The translations under genes and the position numbers were made by a program. From positions 1,417,501 through 1,481,500 of the forward strand of contig NZ_CP032346.1 of assembly GCF_005222205.1 (NCBI RefSeq): 64,000 nt of DNA, given 5' to 3'. Source of the stretch: Azospirillum brasilense. Its GTDB lineage: Bacteria > Pseudomonadota > Alphaproteobacteria > Azospirillales > Azospirillaceae. Under the pieces are notes generated by a model, which was not told the DNA's origin, did no database searches, and saw only the letters and a list, made by a program, of their open reading frames with translations. Shown one piece after another: positions 50,801 to 59,034 of the stretch (positions within the stretch are counted from its first letter, which is position 1; each line of letters starts with the position of its first letter).

Positions 50801-51155
50801 GGGGACCGCGCATCTGCCGCGTCAGGATGTCCAGCCCCTCGCCGTAGACGCGGGCGTTGGGCGGCGTGTCGGCGGCGGCCTTCTTCGGCGGTGGCGCCTC
50901 GGCGCGGACGCGCAGCGGCGCCGGCGGGGCGGCCCGGCGCGCGGGCGCCTTCCGGCCGGCGGCAGCCTTGGCGGCGGGCTTGCGCCGCCAGCCGCGCAGC
51001 TTCGGCCAGACCATCCGGCCGAGGCGGTAGAAAATGTAGAGCGGCAGCGCCAGCAGCGCGTAGGGCGCCAGCGTGACGGCGAAGGACAGCAGATAGACGA
51101 TGGCGGAGCCGATGGTGGAAAGCACCAGCTCCAGCGTGAGCATCAGTAGGACCAT
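47865..51155 (-). CDS. TssM/IcmF-like protein (type VI secretion membrane complex)
   Basis: A 1096-residue inner-membrane protein. Two N-terminal helices (LELVLSTIGSAIVYLLSFAV and TLAPYALLALPLYIFYRLG) precede a basic linker and a cytoplasmic domain with PWFLAFGVGGPALLATDPTH, DGVLLMVGADELRAA and VHVVVVRAEALDGFTDLC, as in IcmF-type domains. A further helix near 430 (LAASVAGLSVAAWQGVSSV) leads to a long periplasmic part, a Pro/Ala-rich linker near 760-830 and a C-terminal domain with LAERGPWALLRLLKGHTP, the TssM-typical end. No clear Walker A motif is seen. The ATG at 51155 overlaps the tssL-like gene by 13 bases. Confidence 0.85.
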   Translation of the reverse strand: MVLLMLTLELVLSTIGSAIVYLLSFAVTLAPYALLALPLYIFYRLGRMVWPKLRGWRRKPAAKAAAGRKAPARRAAPPAPLRVRAEAPPPKKAAADTPPNARVYGEGLDILTRQMRGPLRRGDIPWFLAFGVGGPALLATDPTHVRWPEDGNGENGCWWFCEGAAILHAGADSADGSRLGASWPALVAAMRKRPMRRPLDGVLLMVGADELRAAAERPGPRDALAKRGAALRERLRTLRDDLGVVGPVHVVVVRAEALDGFTDLCAAMPSALLDGVLGWTNPQDWAKPFEPRRIDEAFEAIAADIAVLEADAFAAGTAGVRLPLLPAALDTLRHPLALFLDGALGGDGRGDDQVEPFPLRGIALTGAYAPATGGRRPVFARNLLPGRAFAEAGYGRPSDAAYQQAHKRRRMAQAALAASVAGLSVAAWQGVSSVSAGSPPVAAATADLRRALLARDAATDGPLVGRVIAATAVMERSPLATPLLPTSLFSTFDEDKKRLASVTLRRSVLRPIRDALLPSATMADLPPVANPQRVEDLPAFRRLAEQLDRIGGRRDALERYGRFRRNSGFDELNALAESVYGAVPRSPMTATDGYITRIAAGADLPNLDARTIAAAVRAESVQLAAPLAEELYGRNPLRQRAEALAERLRGLPETPTAEDVDDVRRLTGAVAEAVVWPIAGALQDPARGLPDAIRVMLQKAAIADLPGRDTTDRITEALSTAATGARAAVLALDAPQTGTLFAVGDGGILVLNPAVTALPDALAAALPAPAPDAPPAEAVKPAEAKPAASKPVEPKPAEPKLLSPEAEPAKPVAAAPPPPPRPAPSPEPAAPPPAVVELPAVVAHLPLPPRMPVETPIPDGDVALSKLSTAFAQTLAGRFPFVGPEQARGAPDADPQDVRRFYRQLDDHRAAVMRTATPEIAAFMERMEAARPLLEAVARPAPISVRLTYGANRAQEVGAEHIIDWSVRSGASAVGASANGGTLAWTPGQPVLLTARWAAGSPFRPKGAPAGGTAAATGDTITLAERGPWALLRLLKGHTPSSSRDGLLLRIALPTQTIGGQPVRDTVLVLGAAVGAGTRNELPARALDLPTRFPQR

Positions 51156-51868
51156 GACAGCCCCATGTCCTCGACCGCGGCGCGGGCGCCGCTCAGATCG
51201 CGTTGGATGCCGCCGACGGCGCCGGCCCACAGCAGATGCGAGATTACGAGGAACAGCACGGCGGTCCCGCCGACCGCCCACCACCAGCGTCGCCCGGACG
51301 GCGCGAGGTAGCCGGGCACGGCGCCGTCCGGCGGTTCGCAGGCGCGTGGGCTCGGGTGGCTGGCCGCGGCGCGCTCGCCGACGACGATGCGGTGCAGGGC
51401 GGGGCGGCGGGCGGTCGCCTGGGCGTCGTCGGGAAAGCCCAGCGCCAGCGCCGCGAGATAGACGGCGGCCAGCGCGCGGTCGGCCTTGGCGCCCTGGCGG
51501 ATCAGGTCGTCAGCCTGCACGAACAGGGTCTGCAGCGTGGCGTTCGCGCCGAACAGGCGGCTGGAGACAACAGCGTCGGCGGGCCGCGTCTGGGCCAGCG
51601 CGCGGTCGGCCAGCATGGCCATGGCGAAGACCGCCTTGACCACCGTGCCGTGCGCGCCCGGCCCCTGCGAGACGGCGGCGGCGCTCATCCCGTGGAGCGT
51701 GGCGGTCAGGCGGTCGGCCACCGCCCCCGCCGGGGCCTGCGCGTCGGCGCAGCCGGCGAGCAGATCCTCCTGGAACGCGCGGAACAGGGCCAGCGTGCCG
51801 GCGGGTTTGGTCCCCACGGGGGGCGCCTTCGCCGGGTTGGCTTGCGCCAGGGCGGGTTGGGCGGTCAC
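51143..51868 (-). CDS. TssL/DotU-like protein
   Basis: A 241-residue protein with the TssL layout: a cytoplasmic helical domain (TLALFRAFQEDLLAGCADAQ, VKAVFAMAMLADRALAQTRP, RLFGANATLQTLFVQADDLI, LAAVYLAALALGFPDDAQAT) and one C-terminal membrane helix (WWAVGGTAVLFLVISHLLWA) near the end. The order helix bundle, then ALALGF, then tail anchor is that of type VI TssL and type IVB DotU. Sequence likeness is moderate. It overlaps both the lipoprotein gene before it (ATGA) and the TssM-like gene after it, which supports a complex of the two products in the inner membrane. Confidence 0.75.
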   Translation of the reverse strand: MTAQPALAQANPAKAPPVGTKPAGTLALFRAFQEDLLAGCADAQAPAGAVADRLTATLHGMSAAAVSQGPGAHGTVVKAVFAMAMLADRALAQTRPADAVVSSRLFGANATLQTLFVQADDLIRQGAKADRALAAVYLAALALGFPDDAQATARRPALHRIVVGERAAASHPSPRACEPPDGAVPGYLAPSGRRWWWAVGGTAVLFLVISHLLWAGAVGGIQRDLSGARAAVEDMGLSWSY

Positions 51869-52329
51869 GGCGTTCCCTCCGTCAACGGGGCCACGGTGAA
51901 ACTCTCCCGTCCCAGCCGCACGTCCAGGGCGCCGGCGCCGTCCAGCGTCTGCCGGTGGGCGCCGGGCGCACCGTACAGCGCGTAGACGAGGGTTCGGGTT
52001 GGGGTAGTGGCGAAGGGGGGCAGGCTGTGCAGGAGCACGCTCTGCCCCGGCACCATCTCCCAGGAGGCGATGGCGATGCGGTTGCCAGCCTCGGCGCTCA
52101 GCGCCTCGCGGTCGCGGAACCAGCCCGCGGCGTCGAGCCCGGCCAGCCGTCCGGCCAGCACCGGGTCGGCCACCCGCACCACGTCGACCGCGACCGGGCG
52201 GCGCCCGTTGGCGTCGGGCTCGGCGACGATGCGCAGCACGGGGGCGTCGGCGCGCCCCGCACCGGGCGCGGGGACGCCCGCGGCACAGCCGGCAATCGTG
52301 AGAGCGAGGATCATGGCGAGGCGCTTCAT
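51865..52329 (-). CDS. TssJ-like outer-membrane lipoprotein
   Basis: A 154-residue protein with a short signal peptide and a clear lipobox (IAGC, MKRLAMILALTIAGC). The mature part is predicted beta-rich: LRIVAEPDANGRRPVAVDVV, then LAGRLAGLDAAGWFRDREAL and TRTLVYALYG. The pattern of a beta-strand, RPVAVDVVRV, a DxxxFxxxxAL-like segment and a strand VYALY fits TssJ/SciN lipoproteins of type VI systems. Identity is weak and the call depends on the TssL-like and TssM-like neighbours. Its stop overlaps the tssL-like start. Confidence 0.6.
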   Translation of the reverse strand: MKRLAMILALTIAGCAAGVPAPGAGRADAPVLRIVAEPDANGRRPVAVDVVRVADPVLAGRLAGLDAAGWFRDREALSAEAGNRIAIASWEMVPGQSVLLHSLPPFATTPTRTLVYALYGAPGAHRQTLDGAGALDVRLGRESFTVAPLTEGTP

Positions 52330-52330
52330 A

Positions 52331-52726
52331 TCAGCCACCGCCGCCGGGCGCCGACTGGCCGACGCAGACATAGCCCGCCGGGGTATGGCGGTACCAGTTG
52401 CCGGTCGCCTCGGCGCAGGGGGCGAGCACGCGGTCGTTGCGCTGCGGCTGCGCCACCACCGGAGCCGGGGCGGTGTCCACCTCGCGGGCACCGGCGGGGC
52501 GGTTGGTCACGACGAAGCCGTCCTCATCCTCTTCCACGATCATCACGTAGCGGGCGCGCTTGGCGGGGTAGCGGATGCCGACGTCATAGTCGCCGTCGGC
52601 CACCTTCTCCAGGATCGCGCCGGGGCGGTCGCTGCCAAGCGGCGCGCAGCCCGTCCCGGCGAGCAGGACCGGCAGCAGCGCCGTCGCGGCGATCAGGGTT
52701 CGCATCATCGGGGTGTTCTTGCTCAT
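52331..52726 (-). CDS. Small exported protein, unknown
   Basis: A 131-residue protein with a signal peptide (MMRTLIAATALLPVLLAGTG) followed by Cys, which may be lipidated although the box (AGTGC) is not ideal. The mature region has DGDYDVGIRYPAKRARYVMI and EEDEDGFVVTNRP, then a linker, and ends GNWYRHTPAGYVCVGQS. I do not recognise the family. The ATG overlaps the stop of the MscS chimera gene and the next gene starts two bases before its stop ends, so it is part of the same operon and probably the same envelope complex. Confidence 0.7.
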   Translation of the reverse strand: MSKNTPMMRTLIAATALLPVLLAGTGCAPLGSDRPGAILEKVADGDYDVGIRYPAKRARYVMIVEEDEDGFVVTNRPAGAREVDTAPAPVVAQPQRNDRVLAPCAEATGNWYRHTPAGYVCVGQSAPGGGG

Positions 52727-55700
52727 GCCGGAATCGCTCTGCGCTGGGCGTTGGTGGCGACCGCTGCGGGGCCGGCGGCCTCCATCAGGTCGGGCGGGGT
52801 CGGCTCGATGCCGGCCTCGGCCAGCGTGCGGTAGACGGACCGCCAGACCAGTTCCGGCACGACGAAGCTGGCGTCGTAGTCCTCGACCCAGAAGAACAGG
52901 TTGTACTTGCACAGCCATTGGCCGTTGACGCCGCGGATGCCGTCGTAGCGGACGAAGGGCGGGCCGCCGGTGGCGCTGGGCAGCACCTTGTCGGCGTTCT
53001 GCAGGGCGGTGGTCAGCAGGCCGCCCATCTGGCCGGGGTCGTGACGGGCGTCGGCGTAATATTCCAGCTTCATCGACACCCGGTCGACCGCGCTGAAATT
53101 GACGACGGTCGCCTCCGACACCTTGGCGTTGGGCATGGCGACGATGAAGCCGGCGACGTTGCGGATGCGCACCGTGCGCCATGTCATGTCCACCACGACG
53201 CCGCGCACCAGATCGGTGATCTGGATGCTGTCGCCGATCTGGAACGGCCGCTCGATGTTCAGGACGATGCCGGAGAAGACGTTGGCGATGTTGGCCTGGA
53301 TGGCGAGGCCGATGACCATGCCGACGAGGCCGGAGGCGGCGAGCAGGCTGGTGATCGGCTGCTTCAGCACGAAGGCGATGATGCCGCAGCCGGCGAAGCC
53401 GAAGACGATCAGGGTGGAGAAGCGGCGGACGATGCCGGGGATCTTGCGCTGGGTGCGGATCTCCAGCGGGGTCCAGACGAAGCGCTCCAGCGTGCGGTCG
53501 ACCAGGATGGCCGGGACGATCCACCACAGCACGTTGACGCCGTTCACCACCATGGCGATCCCGCTTGGCGGCAGCGTCGCCACCGCCTGGTCCAGCACGA
53601 TGTTGCCGACGGACATCAGCAGCAGCGGCCAGGACAGGATGCGCATGAACAGCGTCTGGATCTTCCAGAACTGGCCGCGGTCGCGGCGGTCCATGAAGGC
53701 GGCGAAGACCGCCAGCACGGCGCTGAAGATGGCGATGTAGACGAAGAAGTCGCGGTGGATGAAGTCGCGCGCCGCCGGGGCGTCCGGGGTGGCGACCACG
53801 CCGAAGTCGACGCGCGAGAAGTCCGGCTGCGGGCGCCCGAAGCCGACATAGTTCGGGTCACCCTCGCTGCCGACCGAGGCGACGTCCTGCGAGATCCAGG
53901 CGCGCGACAGGCGCCAGCCGGGCGACGGGGCCAGCACCCGCTTGGCGCGGAGCTGGTCGAGCAGGGTGGAGCTTTCGCTCTCGCCCTCCAGCGCGCGGCG
54001 GAAGCGGTCGGCGAGGCCGGGATCGGCGGCCGACGCGGTCTCCGCCGCGGCCATCGCCTTCAGCTTCTCCACGAAGTCGTTGGTGTCGACCAGCGACATG
54101 CCGAGAACGTCGGTGACGAACATCACCGTGTTGCGGTTCTGCGTCCGGTGGCGGAAGCTGACGCCGACCGTCTGGCTGCCGTAAGGCGGGCGCTGGTCGA
54201 AGACGTTCAGGGCGAAGCGCCCCTCGATCCGGTAGGCGACGTAGGTGGTGACCTCGCCGCGCTCCTCGCGGTAGGGCTTGCCCAGTTCGACCGGCTTGAC
54301 CGCGTTGGTGAAGACGACGTCCGCCGGGTTGAAGGCGCCGCGGTAGCGGAACCAGATCGTCAGGTTCAGCGTCGCCTCGTTGGCGTCCGGGTTCAGGTCG
54401 CGGATCTCGTGGAGCTGGACGCCGGTGTAGATGACGTCCGTCTTGTACATGAAGCGGTCGTTGACGTAGAGCGCCCGGCCCTTGGTGACTTCCTCCAGGA
54501 AGTTGGAGACGCCGGCCTCGCGGATCGGCTGGAGCTGGGTCAGCGCCGCCACCGGGTTCAGGCCGTTGTAGGAGGCCATCATCACCGGCAGTGTGGCTTG
54601 GCCGCGACTGTCGAAGGTCCAGGTGCCGACCGTGCCCTGGAAGGCGGTCTCGGCGCGGTCGTGGTCGGCGATGGCGCGGCGGAGCGCTTCGCCGTCCGGC
54701 TTGCCGGTGGCAACGTTGGTCTTCGCGATGGCGCCGGCGATCAGGTCCACGCCGTCGGCGCCCAGCGCCGCCGCCCAGTCGGGCACCGCGTTGAAGCGCT
54801 TCACATACTGACCGTAGAAGCGCTGCGCCCGCTCGTTGGCCGTGTCGAACAGCACGGGCGAGGACACCAGCAGGCCGTGGCCGTAGGCTTCCGGGGTCAG
54901 CGCCTTGGGGTTGGCCTGGGCCTGGGCGACGATCTCGGTGCGGAAGGCCGACGAGGCCATCTCCGAACTGCCGGCGATCAGGTTGCGCACCCCGGCGTCG
55001 CGCAGCGCCACCACCACCCGCGCGCTGTCCACCGCCGATCCGATGACGACGACGGCGCCGGTCGGCATCTTCTCCTTCACCGCCTGGGCCAGCGCCGGCA
55101 GGGCGCCGGCACCGCCGCGGCCCGGCGCGAAGGTCCACTGGCCGACCAGCTTAGTGCCGAAGCGCTGGAGAATCGCGTCGAACTGCCCGGCCTGCGATGC
55201 CGCCTGCTCGCTGTCCTCGCGGACGATGGCGACGGTCGGCTCGCCCACCACGTTGCGCACGTAGTTGGCGAGGAAGCGCGTCTCGTGCGTGCGGTCCAGC
55301 GTGATGCTGAACAGCCAGGGGCTCGGCGCGGCGTCGGCCGGGCGGATCAGCGGGCGCGGGGCGATCAGCGGGATCTGGCGCTGGGCGTAGATCGCCGTCG
55401 CGCTGTCGGCGGCGTCCGGCGTGTGGCCGATCACCGCGAGGACGGAGGGATCGTTGGAGACACGCCGGGCGATCTCCAGCGACTTGCCCTTGTCGCCCTC
55501 GTCATCGAAGGGCTTGATCACCACGGGGCGTCCGGCGATGCCGCCCGCCGCGTTGATGGTGTCGGCGCGCAGCGCCGCCCCCTTGCGCAGGGCCAGCCCC
55601 AGCGCCGCGTCCGGCCCGCTGAGCGGCCCGACGACGGCGACGGTCAGCGGCTCGCGCGCGCTGTCGCCGAGGAAGCCGGCGCGGACGACCAGGGAGACCA

Positions 55701-55809
55701 GCACGGTGACGAGCATCGCCGCCGCCAGGATCAGCGCGAAGCGCGCCTTCTTGGTCAGGTGCGACCAGCGCAGCGGCGGCCGGGAGCGGGGCTGGAGCGA
55801 GCTCAGCAT
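52723..55809 (-). CDS. Chimeric solute-binding, ligand-gated-channel-like and MscS channel protein
   Basis: A 1028-residue inner-membrane protein with an unusual order. After a helix at 25-45, residues 54-410 form a type I periplasmic-binding domain (LTVAVVGPLSGPDAALGLAL, GRPVVIKPFDDEGDKGKS, AVIGHTPDAADSATAIY) as in branched-chain amino acid receptors. Residues about 455-675 resemble the extracellular domain of pentameric ligand-gated channels: LNLTIWFRYRG, ALNVFDQRPPYGSQTVGVSF, PGWRLSRAW and DFSRVDFGVV before the membrane. Helices follow at 686-706, 721-741, 752-772 and 796-815, then the MscS pore helix and beta domain (SGLVGMVIGLAIQANIANVF, GIVLNIERPFQIGDSI). The ATG at 55809 follows GAGG. 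It overlaps the small exported protein gene downstream. Confidence 0.88.
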   Translation of the reverse strand: MLSSLQPRSRPPLRWSHLTKKARFALILAAAMLVTVLVSLVVRAGFLGDSAREPLTVAVVGPLSGPDAALGLALRKGAALRADTINAAGGIAGRPVVIKPFDDEGDKGKSLEIARRVSNDPSVLAVIGHTPDAADSATAIYAQRQIPLIAPRPLIRPADAAPSPWLFSITLDRTHETRFLANYVRNVVGEPTVAIVREDSEQAASQAGQFDAILQRFGTKLVGQWTFAPGRGGAGALPALAQAVKEKMPTGAVVVIGSAVDSARVVVALRDAGVRNLIAGSSEMASSAFRTEIVAQAQANPKALTPEAYGHGLLVSSPVLFDTANERAQRFYGQYVKRFNAVPDWAAALGADGVDLIAGAIAKTNVATGKPDGEALRRAIADHDRAETAFQGTVGTWTFDSRGQATLPVMMASYNGLNPVAALTQLQPIREAGVSNFLEEVTKGRALYVNDRFMYKTDVIYTGVQLHEIRDLNPDANEATLNLTIWFRYRGAFNPADVVFTNAVKPVELGKPYREERGEVTTYVAYRIEGRFALNVFDQRPPYGSQTVGVSFRHRTQNRNTVMFVTDVLGMSLVDTNDFVEKLKAMAAAETASAADPGLADRFRRALEGESESSTLLDQLRAKRVLAPSPGWRLSRAWISQDVASVGSEGDPNYVGFGRPQPDFSRVDFGVVATPDAPAARDFIHRDFFVYIAIFSAVLAVFAAFMDRRDRGQFWKIQTLFMRILSWPLLLMSVGNIVLDQAVATLPPSGIAMVVNGVNVLWWIVPAILVDRTLERFVWTPLEIRTQRKIPGIVRRFSTLIVFGFAGCGIIAFVLKQPITSLLAASGLVGMVIGLAIQANIANVFSGIVLNIERPFQIGDSIQITDLVRGVVVDMTWRTVRIRNVAGFIVAMPNAKVSEATVVNFSAVDRVSMKLEYYADARHDPGQMGGLLTTALQNADKVLPSATGGPPFVRYDGIRGVNGQWLCKYNLFFWVEDYDASFVVPELVWRSVYRTLAEAGIEPTPPDLMEAAGPAAVATNAQRRAIPA

Positions 55810-55848
55810 GGGGTGGGCCTCGGGCGGTCCGTGTCGGGGTGGAAATAA

Positions 55849-55965
55849 CCCTCTCCCCCCTGGGGAGAGGGTGGCCCGGAGGGCCGGTGAGGGGGTTGCG
55901 CGTGGCGGTGCATCCGGCACACGCGCAACCCCCTCACCCTGACCCTCTCCCCAGGGGGGAGAGGG
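55849..55965. repeat. Composite palindromic repeat between hlyD-like and MscS-chimera genes
   Basis: Outer arms of 23 bases (55849-55871 and 55943-55965) are perfect inverted copies of the CCCTCTCCCC/GGGGAGAGGG unit. Inside, GTGAGGGGGTTGCGCGTG and CACGCGCAACCCCCTCAC are also perfect inverses. The structure could fold into a very stable hairpin of more than 40 bp and may weaken read-through from the secretion genes into the MscS chimera gene. Confidence 0.88.
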
Positions 55966-55990
55966 GAAACAGCGATCGGCGCGCGCATCC

Positions 55991-57355
55991 TCATTGCTCC
56001 TGCATCGCGTGCTGGAGGCCGTTGAGGACCGGCGAGAACACATAGTCGAGGATGGTGCGCCGCCCGGTCAGGATGCTGCAGGTCACGCGCACGCCGGGGA
56101 ACAGCTCGTAGGTCTTGCCGCCGTAGTCGAAACGGGTCACCGGCAGCTCGACGCGGACCTTGTAGTAGGACTGCTTGTTGGCATCGAGCAGCGTGTCGGG
56201 GCTGATCGTCCGCACCCGCCCCTCGATGTGGCCGAAGCGCGAGGCGTCGCCGCCGGCCAGCGTCACCACCACCGGCTGGTCGGGGCGGACATAGCCGATG
56301 TCCTGCACCGGCAGGCGGGCATCCACCACCAGCTTGCCGTCGCGCGGCACCAGCTCCACCACCGTCTCGCCGGCCTTGACCACGGCGCCCTTGGTGGAGA
56401 CGGCCAGCGTCTTGACGATGCCATCCATGGGTGCCCGCAGGCTGCTGCGGTCCAGGCTGTCCTGGTAACGGGTCAGGCGCTGCGACAGCTCGTCGTGGTT
56501 GCGGCGGGCCTCGTCGAGGGCGTTGCGGCTCTCTTCTTCGTATTTGCGGCTGATCCACACCAGCTTGCTGCGTGCCTCGGCCAGCGCCGCCTCGGCCTGG
56601 GCCAGGGTGGCGCGGTCCTCGGCGATGGCGCTGCTGACGCGGGCGTCGTCGCGCAGCAGCTCCAGGTGCTTCATGCGGTTGGTGATCTCGCGCTTCAGCA
56701 GGGTCTCGCTGATGGAGAGCTGCTCGCGGATCAGGCCCTGCGCCACCTGGGAGCCGCCGATGCGCGCCCGCACGGCGGCCACCTGCTGCTCGCGCTGGGC
56801 GATGTCCTGGCGCTGGATGTCGAGGTCGGAGGCCAGCCGGTCGCGGCGGGCGCGGAAGAGGTCGCGGGTCTGCGCCACCAGATCGGGCCGCTCGCGCAGC
56901 AGCCGCTCGGGGAAATCGATGGCCTCGCGGCGCCCGACCTCCGCCTCCAGCCGCGCGGTGTCGGCGGACAGCGAGCCGAGGCGCAGCTTCAACTCCTCCA
57001 GGTCGGCGCGGATCTTGGTCTGGTCCAGCTCGACCAGGGCCTGGCCGGCGGTGACCGAATCGCCTTCCTGCACCAGGATGTCGCGGACGATGCCGCCCTC
57101 GAAATGCTGGACCGACTGGTTGTAGGACAGAGGCACCACGTCGCCGGGCGCGCTGCTGGAGACGTTCAGCTCGGCGATGGCCGCCCAGCCGAGTGCCGCG
57201 AGGAAGGCAGCGATGCTGACCGCGAACAGGCCGTCGCCGAAGCGGCTTTCGGTGTCCGCGGGTTCCGTTCCCAGAAGGGGAGTGGGAATGGCGGTCGGCC
57301 CGGACAGGGCGGGGCCGGCGGCGGGCTTGCGGGTCAGCAGGGGAAGCGGCTTCAT
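55991..57355 (-). CDS. Type I secretion periplasmic adaptor, HlyD family
   Basis: A 454-residue membrane-fusion protein. One N-terminal helix (LFAVSIAAFLAALGWAAIAE) is followed by the lipoyl half VVPLSYNQSVQHFEGGIVRD with VQEGDSVTAGQALVELD. Long coiled-coil hairpins run about residues 110-300. The second lipoyl half is SLRAPMDGIVKTLAVSTKGA, and the end has YELFPGVRVTCSILTGRRTI and DYVFSPVLNGL, the usual type I adaptor tail. It bridges the ABC ATPase and the TolC-type protein. Start and stop of the ABC gene overlap (ATGA). Complete by length. Confidence 0.93.
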   Translation of the reverse strand: MKPLPLLTRKPAAGPALSGPTAIPTPLLGTEPADTESRFGDGLFAVSIAAFLAALGWAAIAELNVSSSAPGDVVPLSYNQSVQHFEGGIVRDILVQEGDSVTAGQALVELDQTKIRADLEELKLRLGSLSADTARLEAEVGRREAIDFPERLLRERPDLVAQTRDLFRARRDRLASDLDIQRQDIAQREQQVAAVRARIGGSQVAQGLIREQLSISETLLKREITNRMKHLELLRDDARVSSAIAEDRATLAQAEAALAEARSKLVWISRKYEEESRNALDEARRNHDELSQRLTRYQDSLDRSSLRAPMDGIVKTLAVSTKGAVVKAGETVVELVPRDGKLVVDARLPVQDIGYVRPDQPVVVTLAGGDASRFGHIEGRVRTISPDTLLDANKQSYYKVRVELPVTRFDYGGKTYELFPGVRVTCSILTGRRTILDYVFSPVLNGLQHAMQEQ

Positions 57356-59034
57356 GGCGTCACCAGCCCCGCCGCTTCACGGGCGGCCACTGTGCTATTC
57401 GGTTGGTCGAGGTCGAGCACCAGCGAGGCGCCCTGGAGGATGCGCGGATCGTGGGACGCGATGATCACCGTGTGGCCGCTCCGCGCCAGCTCGATCAGCG
57501 TGCGGTAGACGGTGGCGGTGCCTTCCGAGTCCAGCCCGTCGGTCGGCTCGTCGAGCAGGATCAGCCGCCCGCCGACCGCCAGGGCGCGGGCCAGCGCCAG
57601 CCGGCGGCGGTGGCCGGTCGGCAGCTCGTGGCCGAAGTTGCGCAGCGGCGTGTCGAGTCCCTGGGCGCAGTCGGCCACTGTGCGGTCGGCCCCGGCGCGG
57701 TGCAGGACGGCGTGAAGCTCCGTCTCCGACAGGCGCGGGTTGGCGAGCAGCAGGTTCTCGCGGATCGTGCGGTTGAGGAACACTGGCTCCTGCGGCAGCA
57801 GCCCGATCTGCTGGCGCCACCAGGAAGGGGCGAATTTGCGGATGTCCACGCCGTCGGCCAGCACGGCACCCTCCTGCGGGTCGGCCAGACCGGCGATCAG
57901 GCGGATCAGCGTCGATTTGCCGGAGCCGTTGCGGCCCTTCAGCACCAGGATGTTGCCGGCGGGCACCGACAGGTTCAGCCGGCGCAGCAGCGGCGTGACG
58001 CCGCCCGGCGGGGTGAAGGTCAGGTCGCGCAGCTCCAGCGTGCCGGCGTAGCGGGGCAGGCTGGTGCCGCCGGTCGGCTCGACCGCGGTGCGGGCGAACT
58101 GCTCCAGCCGCGCCTGCGCCTGCCGGGCCATCGCCAGGGACTCGCCGATCTGGGCCAGCCGGGTGAAGGGGGCCAGCGCGCGGCCGACCAGCAGGTTGAT
58201 GCCGATCAGCGACCCGACGTCCAGTTCGCCGCGCACCACCAGGACGGCGCCGGTGGCGATCACCGCCACGCCCTGGAGCGCCTGGAGGCTCTGCGCCGCC
58301 GACTGGGCGCGGCCCTGGCGCATCGACATGCGCTCGCGGACCACGCGCAGCGCCTTGGCCGCGCGCTGCCAGTCGCCGAGGAGCGGCTTGGCGCCGCCGA
58401 ACAGGGCGACCGCGTCGCGCCCGACGATGGCGGTGGTGACCAGACCCTGGGCGTCGGCGCCGGCCTGGGCGAGGTCGCGCCCGACCGTCCGCATGTCCGC
58501 CTGGGCGAGCAGCCCGGCGGCGATGGCCAGCAGCGTGAAGACGAGGCAGATCGCCGCGAGCGGCCAGGAGATCAGCGCCACCACGAGGATGAAGCCGAGC
58601 GCGAAGGGCAGGTCGAACAGAGTCGCCAAGTTGGCGGAACCGAGCGCGGAGTCGATCTGCTCCGGCGCCCGCAGCGCCTCGCGCCGGGCCGCGTCGCCCT
58701 CCGCCGATCCGGCGCCGCTGCGCGCGGTCATCAGGATGCCGAAGGCCCCGGTGGTCAGACGCTCGTGCTCGGCCCGCCCGATGCGCCCGGCGATGCCCAG
58801 CCGGACGTGGCGGAACAGGTGTTCGAAGGCGATGGACAGGACGACGCCGACGGTCAGCGCCGCCAGCGTGGAGTCGACGCCGTGCGTCACGTACCGGTTC
58901 AGCACCAGCATCGTGTAGAAGGACGAGGCCAGCCCCAGCAGGTTCGCCGCCAGCGACGCCGCGAAGACGCGGGCGGTCAGCCGCAGGTTGGCGCGCAGCC
59001 GCAGCACCAGCAGACCGATGGCGCCGCCGCTCAT
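57352..59034 (-). CDS. Type I secretion ABC transporter
   Basis: A 560-residue protein with a six-helix membrane domain (about residues 10-310) and an ATPase domain. It is of the type I secretion group without a peptidase domain. Walker A is GRNGSGKST, the Q loop GLLPQEPVFLNRTIRENLLL and Walker B RLILLDEPTDGLD, and the H loop IIASHDPRI. The signature is LPTGHRRRLALARAL instead of LSGGQ, an odd change at the second and fifth positions. The ATG at 59034 overlaps the TolC-type gene stop. It should export the large repeat protein encoded upstream. Confidence 0.92.
   Translation of the reverse strand: MSGGAIGLLVLRLRANLRLTARVFAASLAANLLGLASSFYTMLVLNRYVTHGVDSTLAALTVGVVLSIAFEHLFRHVRLGIAGRIGRAEHERLTTGAFGILMTARSGAGSAEGDAARREALRAPEQIDSALGSANLATLFDLPFALGFILVVALISWPLAAICLVFTLLAIAAGLLAQADMRTVGRDLAQAGADAQGLVTTAIVGRDAVALFGGAKPLLGDWQRAAKALRVVRERMSMRQGRAQSAAQSLQALQGVAVIATGAVLVVRGELDVGSLIGINLLVGRALAPFTRLAQIGESLAMARQAQARLEQFARTAVEPTGGTSLPRYAGTLELRDLTFTPPGGVTPLLRRLNLSVPAGNILVLKGRNGSGKSTLIRLIAGLADPQEGAVLADGVDIRKFAPSWWRQQIGLLPQEPVFLNRTIRENLLLANPRLSETELHAVLHRAGADRTVADCAQGLDTPLRNFGHELPTGHRRRLALARALAVGGRLILLDEPTDGLDSEGTATVYRTLIELARSGHTVIIASHDPRILQGASLVLDLDQPNSTVAAREAAGLVTP

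Noticed and set aside
47865..55809. Complete type VI secretion system
   Set aside because: Only the membrane-complex-like genes are present; no sheath, tube, baseplate, spike or ClpV gene was found in the window.
51955..55848. Rightward frame of about 1300 codons opposite the MscS chimera
   Set aside because: Antisense shadow; composition dominated by Arg, Val, Asp and His and no recognisable domain.
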